This document shows positions 34,348-46,916 of a stretch of 64,000 bases of DNA, piece by piece. Numbering within the stretch: the first letter of the stretch is position 1; every line of letters starts with the position of its first letter. The stretch comes from Batkoa obscura (Eukaryota; Entomophthoromycota; Entomophthoromycetes; Entomophthorales; Batkoaceae): positions 1,178,001 to 1,242,000 of the forward strand of contig JASVEC010000004.1 of the NCBI GenBank assembly GCA_030770535.1, written 5' to 3'. The notes beneath the pieces are model-generated. The model ran no database searches. It was not told where the DNA came from and saw only the letters and a list, made by a program, of their open reading frames with translations. Made by a program: the position numbers and the translations under genes.

Positions 34348-34392
34348 TACAAAATAGATAAATAAAACTTTAGAATACAGTTCGAGTATAGG

Positions 34393-34400
34393 TTTATATA
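34393..34400 (-). promoter_or_regulatory. TATA box (TATATAAA) of the RING gene
   Basis: TATATAAA on minus, proximal edge 46 bp before the ATG at 34347. Confidence 0.6.
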
Positions 34401-34595
34401 CTTTTCTTTATTCATTATTAACTGTATGTTCCCCTTTTTTTTTTCTTAAATGAACACTTATACAAATCATGATTTTGGATGATGATGGCTTAGTTCGGGT
34501 TGAGTTATCTTTTGATGCATAAACAATAAATTTTAATTTTTTTTAAGAATAATTTTATTATAACTTTCATAAACTTCTTTTATTCTATAAAAGCA

Positions 34596-34650
34596 TAAAA
34601 ATAAAATAAAAAATAAAATAAAAAATAAAATAAAAAATAAAAAATAAATA
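34596..34650. repeat. A/T tandem repeat (AAAATA/AAAAATAA units)
   Basis: Alternating AAAATAAAAT and AAAAATAAAA units over about 55 bp, in the spacer between the two RING genes. Confidence 0.8.
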
Positions 34651-35740
34651 CAATTTTTCAATTATATTATTTATTTTCTACATAATGAAATCTAACTTTC
34701 TTTCATTAATTTTAATAGTTATCTATAATGTTACATTATATTCGAATATTTTTTAAAGGCTTCACATTTAATTCTTTAAAAAAAAACCGGTTACATAGTT
34801 TGATTTTAAGCCAAATTGAATATCCGTCTTAAGGCTATTTGTAAAGTAGGGTGATATGTTCTATGTTGCTTATGATTCATTATTCTATTAAACCTTATAT
34901 ATCACTATATTAATTTAATAATATTAAAATCTCAAGGTTTTTATTAATTGTATTTTTATTATTAAATTTCAGTTTATTATAAGTTATACTACAAGTTTGA
35001 ACAATATTAATATCTTATTTTAATAATGTGAAATAAAAAATTCTATCAATTCATAAAATTAATAAAGTTCTGAAATTCTTAACTAAAAGTTAATTATTGC
35101 TTAAATTAATTTTTGTAGCTTTCATACGCATAACATTTAGATGAGGAGTTGTCATTTTTAAATATTTGAAGCAAAGCTTTCAAGTGTTATTGTCACGAGT
35201 CAGTTTTTTGAGAAAATCTGAATGATAAGGGACAGTTGGGTATAAGTAAAGGAAAAAGGCGGAAAGGCAAGTGAGACTATTGGAAAAGGGAAAAATAATA
35301 TTCTCACTTATTAAATTAATTTTTATTTATTTAAAATTAAGCCAATTTTTTCATAACAAAAGTCACTTTTTAAAAATGTGTTTTTGATTTTGTAACTTTA
35401 ATTATCTAACAATCCCAAGCCTAAAAAGTTGAATTAAATTTCAATGAGCATATTCTTTTATTTGAAGTCTAAAAAACGTGCTTTGCTTAAATTTTTTTAA
35501 AAACAATGATCTTTAAGCTTGAATAATGAACAAAATGCTAAAGCGAAAAAGATACCCCCAAAAACAAAATTGACACTTAACAACTTTTAAGGATTAAAAC
35601 TATCATAATTAATTTAAAAAAATTATTTTATTATAACTTAATAAAACTATTTTACAGAATACAAAATTAAACCCAGTGATATTAATATTTATACAAAAAA
35701 GCTAAATATTTCCTCTTTAGCATTATTAATTCTGAAACCT
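34651..35740. other. Spacer between the two RING-H2 genes
   Basis: About 1.1 kb without a recognisable gene. A GC-richer patch at about 35190-35290 (GGGACAGTTGGGTATAAGTAAAGGAAAAAGGCGG) has no assignable role. Confidence 0.4.
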
Positions 35741-37335
35741 TTATTCTTCATCACTGGGCATTTCTATATTTCCAGTAATATCTCTTTTACACAATGGGCA
35801 AGTACGATTTTGTTTTAGCCATTCATCTACGCATTGTACATGATAATGGTGATCACAAAACATTTTTCGGAGCTCATCCCCATCTTCATACTCTGCTAAA
35901 CAAATGGCACATACTGCATCCGCCTCATCATTAATTTTAATTACTGCCAACTGTTTGGTCTTTTTAGTCAATTTGATTTTATTATTGCCTTTACTTTTAT
36001 GTACAAACAAAGAGCGAAACAAGGATTTTTTCTTTTTTATTGATGGTGTTGGATTAATATTAATATTATTGTTATTGGTACTAATATCAACATTCGTTGT
36101 GGAAGTTGATACATCATTACTGGTATGTGTTACTGTTTCAGTTTCAGTTTCATCCTTTTGATTCATAATGGAGGTATGCCTATCAAATCGTAATGTTGGA
36201 ACTTTATTGATTAATTCGTTTGATGCTCCAATACCACTTGATTCTCCAATACGTAAAAATCGCATTACGACTAATACACAAGGTAAACAAAAGATTACTG
36301 CGCCACAGAAAAAGACTGGTATGGTGATTATAACATATCCAAAAATAACTAAAGCTAAACTGAAATAATATAACGTTGGACTTTCTTTACTACATGTATT
36401 TGATGTAAAAAACAAATAATTTCCAATGACAAATAATAGCATTGAAAATATATCCATTATTGAACGGCATCTAAATAAACATTATATTAGCATGTTAATA
36501 CTATAAACCACGTTAAAAGTACCTATCGATCCATGATCTAAAAGAACTATTCCTGTTACTTCTATTGGGTTTAAGATAATATAATATAGTGATTGGTAAT
36601 GAGACTGTTAAACGAATTAAATAAAGCAAAATAAAAACATTTAAGTGTGCATCACAAGGCTGATCCCATGCTACTCCAAGAATGACTATACAACAAACGA
36701 TCTATTATGAAATATTAATTATTACTATTAATTAAATTAAATTAAATTAAATTAAATATACATACTTGAATTAATGATGTAATGACACTAATTATTAATA
36801 AATATTTTGAGGTACGTGAAATATTATGATAAGAGCGTGAAAGATGATTGAGCCAATTACGTCGAACATTTGATGCATGAATACTTATATTATCTTCAAC
36901 TATATTTCTACTATTGACTTCATTCCTAGTATTATTATTATTACTATTTGAATCAGCGTTATTATTTGGACTATTATTTAACATAGTTTCTGAATTTATA
37001 GCTAGTTGATGTTGTTGAGAAATAGTAGATACACCTACAGAATTAGCGTTAGATACAACAGTAGCAGCATATGGAATTGACCGCAATGTTGGTTCTGGGC
37101 TGGACCTGTTTAATGAAGGTAAAAAGACAGCTACATTTGAATCGCAATAACCAGTTTCACTAATCGCATCTAGTTTTGCTATTATTACAGTTTCATTATT
37201 TGCTTCATTTGTAGTATCATTCTGTTTAGATAAGTTCATCGCTGGCTTAGGGGATATGAATGAACTAGATGCTGTTGAGGTTAATTCATATTGTTGTTCA
37301 TTTTGGGCAGATTGTTTTGATTTAGGTGAGAACAT
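35741..37335 (-). CDS. Multi-pass membrane RING-H2 E3 ubiquitin ligase (paralogue)
   Basis: Three exons (36766-37335, 36523-36701, 35741-36470) give 492 residues. The N-terminal 165 residues are Ser/Asn-rich and probably disordered. About four membrane segments follow ([46 protein letters not shown] and [20 protein letters not shown] into [17 protein letters not shown]). After a charged linker comes a C3H2C3 [42 protein letters not shown]. The WDQPCDAH motif after the first membrane segment matches WSSPCDSAETH in the neighbour, and both introns sit at equivalent places, so the two are tandem duplicates. The RING of this copy is closer to the DHHYH type of fungal membrane ligases. Substrates unknown. 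Confidence 0.83.
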
Positions 37336-38320
37336 AATAGCATAAGACTAAATACTGTGACTATCAATTGTTTTTTAAAATAAGAAAATAAAAAAATAAA
37401 AAAAGATAAAAACTAAAAGTAAAATTAAACTATGTTATTATCCCATTTTAAGGCGTTTCCAATAAGATTATCTAAGCCATAGGATCCTTGTAAATTTATT
37501 GGTTGTATATTTTAATGATTACCTTAATAATTGATAGTTTAGACAGAAGGTAGTTTTTCATTACCTAATTATAGCAATATGAGTTATAAAAAGCTATTCA
37601 TGATCTCATACCTTAAGCTAACTAAGAATAAGCCAATCAGACTCGTTCCACCCTAAATTGTTTATGCTCAATTTAATAAATTTTACAGTGTTAGGTTTGA
37701 AATTATCACAACATTGAATGAATGATTTGAAATAATAAGGTTAAATTCAAGTAATAATGAAATGGTGGCAAATTGATAAGTATTTTTTGTTTAATAGAAA
37801 TTTTATTTTAAAATAAACAATGATAATAGAATGTAAAACAGGTAATATTTTGATATTTAAATATTATAATCTAAGGTTATTATTTTTAAAGCCTGCTTTG
37901 AAAATTGCTTAGTTAACTTCATAACATGAATGTTGTAGCAATTTATTCTATTTTATGAAGTTATTCTTTATTAGTTTTCCTGGTTCTTAATCTAATCTTG
38001 ACTTTATATGGAACGTTTTTTTACAATTTGTCCACATTTTAAGCTTAAAAGATAAAAACTTATTATCAATGTAAAAATTGAATATTCTTTCAAGGTTATT
38101 TGACAATTTAAATTTAAATTTAAATTTTAAATTTTAAATTTTAAATTTTAAATTCTTTTGCTATAGGTCTATCTCTATTATTAAAATTATTTGAACAAAT
38201 TTAAAGCCACGAATTTTTCTTAATAAATTAAAAATGATAAAATAAAAATTGAATTGAGATCGGAAAATATTTGCACTACAAATTATACTCTTAAATCTTA
38301 ACAGAACATAGATGACTCGT
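37336..38320. other. Spacer between RING gene and UFD2
   Basis: About 1 kb. Contains an (AAATTT)-type repeat at 38106-38154; otherwise AT-rich with nothing recognised. Confidence 0.4.
38106..38154. repeat. AAATTT / AAATTTT tandem repeat
   Basis: About eight imperfect units of TTTAAA-type sequence, self-complementary and able to form cruciform-like pairing. Confidence 0.8.
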
Positions 38321-41300
38321 TTATTTCTTTGAAATGATAAATTGCGTTATTTTTTCTTTAAGTTCGGGTTGAGGAACAACTTGCTCAATACTTAAAGCTT
38401 GACGATTAAAAGGATCTGTTGAATCTGATAACAGATGTGCTTTGATAGTAGCAAGATCAACAATCATTCCAGAAGATGGCAATAACACTGGTTCTTTCAT
38501 TATTGTAAACATCAATGGATCTATTCATTTAATAATCAATAAAGCTATATAATAATTAATAAACCTTCATTACCTAAATACTCTTCTGGAATATCATCGA
38601 TAGCTTGCTCAATGTTACTCTTAGCTTCCTTTTCAACCTGGACCATAATATTCTTAAACTCTTGAATCTGTGAATGCTCCAACAGTCCATGTTTAGTAAC
38701 AACATTGATAGCACGTTGATAGAGTTCATTTGAGTAAGAACGTCCGTCCTCAGCCAAAGCTGAAATAAAGTCCTTACTCTTTAAATGAATAAAGATCATA
38801 AGTAATTGAGAAAGAAGCGCTCTTGGTTGAAATCCATATTCTTTAGCATTTTTGACTTTTAACTGAGAACACTTGGGGCCAACTAAAGAGGTTAAAGTAT
38901 AATTTAACATGGCTGCTAATCGAGTCACAATTTCTGGGCTTAAAAATGGAGTGGGTATGAATTCAGTGACATAATTTAATAAATTAACATTCTTATTGGA
39001 CAAGCCAACGTAAGATTTTGCCATACGTTCATCCGTTGCTAATAATTTTTCTCTTTCTGCTCGATATTCTTGAGTTTGGTTATTCCAAGTGTTCGTATCT
39101 TCCATTTCAGTTTGTATATCATGGATTTCTGTTAACTTCGAGATGGATTCATCTAACAGATATGTTGTATCATTCATCAGTAAATTCACAAATCTCACAA
39201 AAAAATTCATATCTTGGGATAAGCTACGTAGCTGTTGTTGGTGGCTAGGGTGTTTCCATAGCAACTTTAACAACTGAGAGATATTATATCGGACATTAAA
39301 TTTATCGTGGAATTGAGATGATAGCCCAGTTTGCTCGACTTGAACATAAAACTTAAGCAAACTCTTTAATAAATGATTCAATGCTATTGGATTTGAATTC
39401 ATAGCTGGTCCTAAAATGCCTTCTGGTGCCCCTCTTTCTCTCAATGGGAAGGTAAAGTAGTACAGTATTTCCACCATCTTTATCTTTAAATAGGGGTTGC
39501 TAATAGCATCTTGATGGTATAATAATGTGGTAATGAATACGACAATTTCTTGTGTGCTTTGTCCTAATAATACATCTGGACAAAATCTAAATTATTAGTC
39601 TGTTATTTACGTTTTATATTGGTATGACTTACTTCGCTATAAACACCAAAAACTCAAGAATATCATAGATATAATATTCTGGGAGCATCCTGAACATATC
39701 CATTGGTTTACCGCCTGGCTGATAGATTGGTAGCTGGAGATGGTTGAAGGGATAGGCGTGTGTGGGATCTAAACATCTTAATAAGAATGCAATCAAGAGC
39801 TGATAAAAAGAATAAACATTTCTTAATAAATCATGGTCCAATAAATAAGCTTCTAAAGCAAATTTTAAGGCTTTGGTTTCTTCCACTTTGGCTCGGAATC
39901 GCTTTAAAATCATTTCATTAAAGTTTGCCATAGACGGGTTGTTTAAGCCTCCTCCACCACTTTCTAATTTTTCTAATTCTTCTTCCATATGCTCCAATTT
40001 TTCATATACATTTTGATAATACGAAATACATTTTAAAAGCCCTAGATGAAAGCACAATACGTTTAAATGGAATACATCACTGATAAAATTGACCCCTGAT
40101 AAATCCCTATCCTGAAGGTAAGCTTTGAACTCATCTTTTGTTGCACCTATACGCGCTTCATCTTCAATATCCGCACGACTAGTCCTTAAATAATAATTCA
40201 TATCAATTCGTTGAATCTTACTGTGCTGAGGATCCAAAAAGGGCTGAGAAAACTTTAATAATAACTGATTTATATTATTTAAAAATCGATCACTAGAAAC
40301 TGTCTTCATATCTACTTGCATACCACTTCTTTTTATATTACTCTTCAGTATAATTGATATCAACTCAACCACCTTTTCACGTGTTTCTCCACTATTTCTT
40401 ACCAGTTTATCCATGATATCAAACAATGAACTCTATCAATTTTAATATAGATATATATAAAATAAATGACAACATACCACCAATTGAGTATTTGTGCTCC
40501 TTAACGTATAAAATGTAGATTGCACATCAGTTACTACAGATCCTCCTTGATTGAAAAAATAATCTTTGTGTACAGGATTCTACAGAAAATAAGAAAAAGT
40601 ATTATTAAAATACTAAACAAATTACAGAGTTATCTGGATAAGTAGATAGTCTTAATAATGGACCTAAAAGTAGTCTATATTCCAATTCATTGGGCGAAAT
40701 ATCGCCTTCTGGAATAAATCCTTCAGCATTAATTAAGGCTTTAGCAAATTCGGGCTTAGAGACAAGCCTGTAAATAACCTATATTTGATTGTCATATTAA
40801 ATAATAAACAAAATTTAAATGTTTTACCTTTATATATGGATAATAATTTCCTGAGACCGGGATATTGTACAGAGTTATGTTTAAGTGTTGGAAAACTTCT
40901 CTAATAAACTTACAAAGTTAATATTTCATATAACATTATTTTCAACTTACATCTTCTAAACCATCATCTTTAAATCGGACAATTAAGCCGTCTAAAAAAG
41001 CTTCAGAGATTGTGTTTGGATCTTCAGAAAGTGGAAACTTCAATAAAATATCCACAAACCAATTAATAGAAGGGCTAAAATAATATAAATACATTGAAAA
41101 ATAGATGTTAAAAACTCACCTCTCTTGTACAAACATATCCTGGAAAATAATAGAAAGCCCAAAATATGAAGTAGCAAGAGTATTAGAGTATTCTAAGCTA
41201 CTTAGGCGACTTCCTAATACTTCTTTTGCTAAGTTTCTTGACCCTTTAATTTGTAAATTATTATAGATTTCTTGTCCTTTTTTGAAACATTTATAAAGAT

Positions 41301-41609
41301 ACTCTCCAATATTTAATTGAGTCTTTTCTAAATAGCTTATTATTGCTCGATCCAACACTTCTCTGGTTATCAAGTTGGGCTGAGCTACTAAATATATTAG
41401 TTAATATAAGAGCAAATTTCATCATAATTGCTCTCACCTCCTTCACTTTCCAACTCTGCTCTTAACTCTGCTAAAAAATAACCAGACTCAGTTTCCTATT
41501 TTGAACAATTAGTAGCGCGACAAAGGAGTTTATTAAAGCCTACATTTAAACTAAACTCAAAGATCTTGTTGAATGCATTGTTTTCCCATTCTTCTAAACT
41601 TTTTGCCAT
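38321..41609 (-). CDS. UFD2: Ubiquitin chain-elongation factor E4 (Ufd2, U-box)
   Basis: U-box ligase that lengthens ubiquitin chains on substrates delivered by Cdc48. Ten exons (41544-41609, 41438-41495, 41120-41387, 40951-41074, 40828-40908, 40626-40778, 40478-40579, 39633-40432, 38574-39586, 38321-38520) join in continuous phase to 954 residues (yeast Ufd2 is 961). The N-terminus MAKSLEEWENNAFNKIFEFS matches the start of the Ufd2 core. The middle has the family segments YRLLLGPLLRLSTYPDN, NPVHKDYFFNQ and ERGAPEGILGP. The C-terminal U-box reads EEYLDPLMFTIMKEPVLLPS, DLATIKAHLL and DPFNRQALSIEQVVP. The start is uncertain: a further upstream exon with the usual basic IRxKRL-type segment cannot be excluded. 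The exon 4/5 border was fixed by phase (acceptor after TTTGTAAG). Confidence 0.93.
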
Positions 41610-41927
41610 TTTTACTAAAAGATATAAAAGCTGAAGTCATCAATTTTAGCTTATATAAGATATTCCTTAAAGTAGTGATGCAAAATTTCACCTGAAAAAG
41701 TGGTGTTTCTGGCCGAAACAGTAATTTCAATTTGTGAACTTTTAATAAGAAGCTAATTTTATGTGGCATAAAGTAAATCTAATTAGTAATTTTTTTGATT
41801 GGGATTTATTTTTTTCTGAAAACAGTAGCAACTTTGCAAAATCAACTTTTACTGTTGCAGTCTATTACTTTCGACAAAAAGCTCTGCGAGTTTTTTACGT
41901 TCTGCGTCATTACTTTATGCAATACTA

Positions 41928-42028
41928 TATGGAGATATATTTTTTTGTTTAGGACTTTACTAGCAATTTTTCCACTCAGACGGCGCTAAAAAATGGAAAA
42001 AGTGATGAAACTAAAGAATACCACCATA
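41928..42028. mobile_element. TATGGGG-type MITE, full but diverged copy
   Basis: 101 bp from TATGGAGATATATTTTTTTG to ACCACCATA. The core (TTAGGACTTTACTAGCAATT, TTTTCCACTCAGACGGCGCT, AAAAAATGGAAAAAGTGATG) has the same orientation as the 15361 copy. It lies about 320 bp upstream of the UFD2 start. Confidence 0.78.
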
Positions 42029-42571
42029 TAATATTTTTTGTTAGCTTATAGTCACTAAAACTCGATGCTAGATGTTTCAGAAAATTTTAGTAATAAAGCT
42101 TTTGTAAATTCATCAAATAATGGTTTAAGAAATTTAAAAAAATTGCATCATACTTGTAACTAGATAGCATTTTTTTAATTATGTAATAAATTCTTAATAG
42201 AATTTGGCATTTATATAAATAGTTTCCATAAACTATTACAAAAGTAATTCAATAGGATTTATCTTACGTAATTTGAAGTTGTCGTAAAATAAATATAGCG
42301 TTATAATTTATAAAATCATAATCATAGAGCTAAGTGTAGCTTCTTATTACACCTTTAACTTATATAAGAGAAACCATGTTTAAATTAGTTTAGTAGCATG
42401 TTTCTGTTTAAATGCAGAAAAAAATCTTAAAGGAATTTGTCAGATGTTTATTTAGCCAAATTTATTAGTATTTTTATTGAAATTTTTCTGAAACGTCTAG
42501 CATTGAGCTTTAGTAACTATAAAAAATGCAGCATTTTCTCAACAAAATTTTAATTCTACTATTAATTTTGA
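42029..42571. other. Spacer between MITE and acid phosphatase gene
   Basis: About 540 bp, AT-rich. No gene recognised. CGATGCTAGATGTTTCAG (about 42062) and CTGAAACGTCTAGCATTG (about 42490) are inverted near-copies of each other, some 420 bp apart, and may mark a further decayed inverted-repeat element. Confidence 0.4.
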
Positions 42572-44147
42572 TTAAGAAGTGCCTTTAGGATTAGGTGTAG
42601 TAATAACATCTTTAAAGCACTCTTCAACCAAGTTGAAAGGCTTATTTTTAATTGACTCTGGCAAGTAGGCTTCAAACCCACCAATAAGTCCCAAGTCATT
42701 ATCTAAATAGCCTAAAAATTTATGGATCGAACACCCGAACTCTGGGCACCAAGAAGTAACCAAAGATTTGCCATTATAGAACATGCGAATAAAGTATTGA
42801 TTTAAGATGTTGTTTTTACTCTTATATTCCTTACTATCTTTTTTCCATAATTCAATTTGAATGTTTGAAGAATAGGGTGGCCAGCGCATTTCAGTAGAAT
42901 TTAAGGCACCTAACAATGGAATAACTGAGGTATCATGGCCAGAGTAGTAGTAGATCTTCTTTAGTTGGCCCATCATTGAGTAAGCAGGATGATTGAAGTC
43001 AATGATTTTATCACTTTTCTCGAGGTTGGCAACATGAGCCAAAAACTTGCGTTTCATTTCTAATAAAAAGGGACCCATTCTTAATTTAGCTAACAATGGG
43101 AATTGAGCCTCATTATCACGATACAAGATACGATATTGACCATTGGAGGCTATCATGGTGTTATCAATCATAGCTGAGGTAACACAATTATCAGGGTCTC
43201 TCTTTGAGCAGATGTTTCTTTTGTTGTGGCATTTACGAACTTGGAAAACATCAGTGAAATAGAAGAAATTAAAAGGTCTATTATACTCGAATTTTTTGGT
43301 ACTGTTTGAGTCGTATACCATATCTAAGAACTGTTTACGATCAGGCAAAGTGAAATTTATCAACTCTTTCATTGCTTTTGATTGTTTAATTTTTTTTTCT
43401 AAGATAGCAATATTTGGACAATTCCTTGGGTTGGGAACCATATACTCGATCTCAGCTGGTAAGGTAAAGATAGGTAGTTCCAAATTTTGGAATTGAGCTG
43501 GATTAAATTGGGTGTTATAATTGAGTGGAAACATACCCGACATTAAAGAAATAGCAGATTGGTGGGTACGCCAAACGTCACTAGCACGAACTAAAATGTC
43601 TTTTTGATTTTCTAACCAATTTTCTTGAATTAAACCTGTCTTTTGATGGTAAATCTTTTTTAGGTTTTGTCCCAATTTAACTTGGTAGGCCATTCCTTTT
43701 GGGGTTAATTGACCAGTGGAACAATTTCCAGGCCAGAATAAACGGGAGTATGGGTTCAAACTACAGTAATTGAATGGGGAGGCATTAGGATCACAGCTAT
43801 TTTGATAGTGCTTGGTGCTTGGTTTAAAGGTTAAGTTATTAACGTGGGACTGCTCCAAAGCACAGCTCCAAGGCTCGTCTTCATACCCCTCTGGAAGCAT
43901 ATTGTAGGGCGTACGATCACCATGACGATTCATCCATACCGATGTAAGCAACTTCCCGTTTTTAAACTAAATTAAGATTAGATTTTATAATTTTGATTTG
44001 GTAACTAAAGCTTACCATTGGCTGATAAGTGTCTGGGTTAGGCAATCCAGCTTCGCAATAGTTGTAGCCATCAAGTTTATCATTCTCATAACCTGGATAG
44101 CTGCTGGTTACTACACCAACAACTAATAGTAGAAGCAAATTTAACAT
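42572..44147 (-). CDS. Secreted histidine acid phosphatase (PXYLP1-like)
   Basis: Two exons (44016-44147, 42572-43966) give 508 residues. A signal peptide (MLNLLLLLVVGVVTSSY) precedes the histidine-phosphatase catalytic motif MNRHGDRTP at about residue 53, and the second-half motif YYSGHDTSVIPLLGAL carries the HD proton donor. The segments LTPKGMAYQVKLGQNLKKIY and DILVRASDVWRTHQSAISLM are close to the PXYLP1/acid-phosphatase branch, with many Cys and N-glycosylation sites expected of a secreted enzyme. No transmembrane helix at the C-terminus. The substrate (phosphate scavenging, phytate or glycan phosphate) cannot be told from sequence. Confidence 0.9.
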
Positions 44148-44198
44148 TGTGTCTTTTTTAATCTAATAAAAATAGAGAATTCTTGGTATATTTTTGCA

Positions 44199-44206
44199 CA
44201 TTTATA
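44199..44206 (-). promoter_or_regulatory. TATA-like box of the acid phosphatase gene
   Basis: Minus strand TATAAATG, proximal edge 52 bp before the ATG at 44147. Confidence 0.45.
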
Positions 44207-46459
44207 CTTTATAATATTTAAAGTTAAGGTGACATAAATTCCAAGAACTCCTTGTCAGTTCATTTTTCATATTGCTTATTCTTTAATATTTAAATTGTAT
44301 TAATTTCGGTAAATTTACCCCCACATTTTTTTTGAAATTTCATTTAGGAATAATTGTTTTTTTCATTTTATTATCAAAAGTACAACACCTGATTTTGTAT
44401 AATGAATAGTATTAGAATATTATTGAACGTTTGTTCACTAGTGAGAATTACTATTTTAGTTTTAAAATAAGTGATTATATGGTGTACTTGCAGTTTTTTT
44501 AAATAAAGCAAAATATTACAGAAAAATCGGAAAAAAAGATGTTATGTAGGGGTCACGAAAAGTTTTGAGAAGATTTTTATAACTTTTCAGAGAGACAACT
44601 AGTTTTTTTGAAATCCAAATATAAACTAAAGCATACAGGATGCTTTGTATGTCAAATTTTCAAACCACAATATTTCCTCTTTATTGCGATGTTAATATTT
44701 GAAATTTCATTTTTTTTAAAAATGAACCTTATTTTGATATGAATTTTTCAAAGTAAAATAAAATAAAAGTAAATCATAAAAATTGATAAAAGACTATATA
44801 AATTATTCAGGGAGTCCTGCTCTGTTAGGAAATATTTTTTATTGATAACAATAATTTAAACATGAGAAAATCAAAGCTAAAGACTGACCAGTATAAATAA
44901 TTTCAAATTCCAATAACTTGCTAATTATTTAACAATATTGTATAAAAATAATAAAATCATGGTATGATTTATTAAATTTATAACAAATTCAGTTAAGGGT
45001 TCACAGAACTGTTATAAAAAAAGCTAGTTAAAAAATATTAATTAAACTAAAAATAATAATAAATGTTTTTAAATATCTTAACTTTAACTTTAATTTTAAC
45101 TTTAATTTTAATCTAACTTTAATTTTAACTTAATTTTAATTGCTTTAACCTTAACTTTTTTAACTTTATATTTAATTTTAATAAACTTATAAAATATTAC
45201 TTTACCAGCTTTATAAGTAATTATATTATAATAGTTATTTAAAATGTTTATAAAATCAATTACATTTTTATATTAATTTGATCATAATTTACATAATAGA
45301 TTTGATTAATTTTAGATGATTTTAATACCAAAATTTAATATATTTCTAAATTTATATACAGTTAATTTAAAGTTTTTTTATTTATATTTTTTTAACTCTA
45401 TTTTTATATTAGTTTTATACAATTTATTAATGCTGTAAATTATTTTTCTTTTTTTTTATAATTTTTTTCAACAGACTAAATAATCATTAGCTTATTTTTA
45501 CAATTATGAAAGTTAATATTTGATAATTAGAGTTAAAAGCAGTTTCTGCTTAATTAACTGGTTATAAATCAAAAAGTTTTAGTTTATATAATTAAAATAA
45601 ACTCAAATTAATAAAAATAATATATAATAAACTATAAAAGATATAAAATAAAAGATATTATTGTAAAATATATATAAAATATTATAAAATCTAATAATTT
45701 TATTAAAAAATACAATATTAAAAAATAATTTAATAAAAAGCCTTAAATTACTATACTAAGAAATTATATATATATTTCAATTAGGTGGCTATATATATAA
45801 AATATAATAGCAGTTACTTTTTATTATAATTACTATATATAAATATAAAAACATAAAAATAATATTTTTTGTAATTAAGTGGTAAAATTTTTTATAATAA
45901 ATTTAAATAAAAAACTTTAAATTAATTATATTTAAATTTAAAAATATGATGACTAAACAGCGAAATTACTTAAAGCTGATTAAATCTATTATAAATTATA
46001 GTTAAATTAGTTGTAAAACTGCAATTAGTTTTGTAAATAATTTAAGTAACTATTACATTATAATCAATTATAAAGCTGGTAAAGCAATATTTAAAATAAA
46101 TATAACTGAAAAATAAAGTAAGTTCATTATATTAAATATAATAAAAAATTTTATAAAAAATTTAAATAAAAAACATAAACAAAAGCATGCAAATTTTACA
46201 AATTTAAAAGTATGAGAGTTAAAAATATCATGTCTACCTTGTGAGACATTTTATAAAAGTGAATATTTTGAGTGTTATTTATTATTTGAAGAAAATTATT
46301 CATATTTTTACTCAATTATCTATTGGATTTAACTTTGTTCAAAATTTCCAATCCTTTGCTTTTGACCAATCAAAATGATCCGCTTTAAGGTCAATAATTT
46401 ACCAAAGATCATCTAACGTCAATGTGTTAAATTATAAAATCAATTTTTGATAACTAATA
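44207..46459. other. Hyper-AT spacer
   Basis: About 2.2 kb. From 44900 to 46200 G and C are very rare and the sequence is built of TTTAA/ATAAA words, including a patch of imperfect TTAACTTTAATTTTAACTTT repeats. No coding segment or RNA gene seen. Promoter sequence of the roadblock gene lies in the last 100 bp. Confidence 0.5.
45078..45170. repeat. Imperfect TTAACTTTAATTT tandem array
   Basis: Units of TTAACTTTAATTT and TAATTTTAACTT alternate over about 90 bp, with growing divergence to the right. Confidence 0.7.
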
Positions 46460-46916
46460 ATGAGTCTGGTAGTTCAAATTTTTATAATTGGAACAAAAAC
46501 TAAAAAAGAAGTAGGCTGAAGTAGAAAATACATTTAAAAGGATATTGACACGTAAAGGAGTTAAAGGAGTACTTATAGTTACAAGGGAGGAAGGCTTGGT
46601 TATTAAAAGTTCTTTAGAAGAAGAGTTAGGGAAGAAATATGCTAAAGTAGTCAAAAATCTGATCAAAGTGGGACAAGAATCAGTTGTTGAGATTGAGGAG
46701 CAAGTGAGTCTCACATCCTCAATCAATTTTATCTTATTCATTATTTTAGGACTTTCTTAAATTCCTTAGAATTAGAACTGATAAGCATGAAATAATGGTA
46801 TCTCCAGGTAATATAAGTTTTTATTTGAAAAATCATTTTCGATTGATGAATTTTATTTAGCTGCTGAATATATACTTATTGTAGTACAAGACCCAAGTGA
46901 ACTCCATGGACAGTAA
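46460..46916 (+). CDS. DYNLRB: Dynein light chain, roadblock/LC7 type
   Basis: Small subunit of the cytoplasmic dynein motor that binds the intermediate chain. Four exons (46460-46468, 46515-46703, 46750-46807, 46861-46916) join in phase to 103 residues. The first exon is only nine nucleotides (M-S-L). The sequence follows roadblock closely: AEVENTFKRILTRKGVKGVL, VTREEGLVIKSSLE, then FLKFLRIRTDKHEIMVSP and AAEYILIVVQDPSELHG. Family length is 96-105 residues. It is easy to miss because no single frame is long. The tiny first exon is inferred from the family start (MAEVE...) and a proper donor (GTAGTT); an alternative start is possible. Confidence 0.88.

Noticed and set aside
46454-46741. 95-residue minus-strand frame over the roadblock gene
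   Set aside because: It is the antisense shadow of the DYNLRB exon 2, which has clear family similarity on plus.
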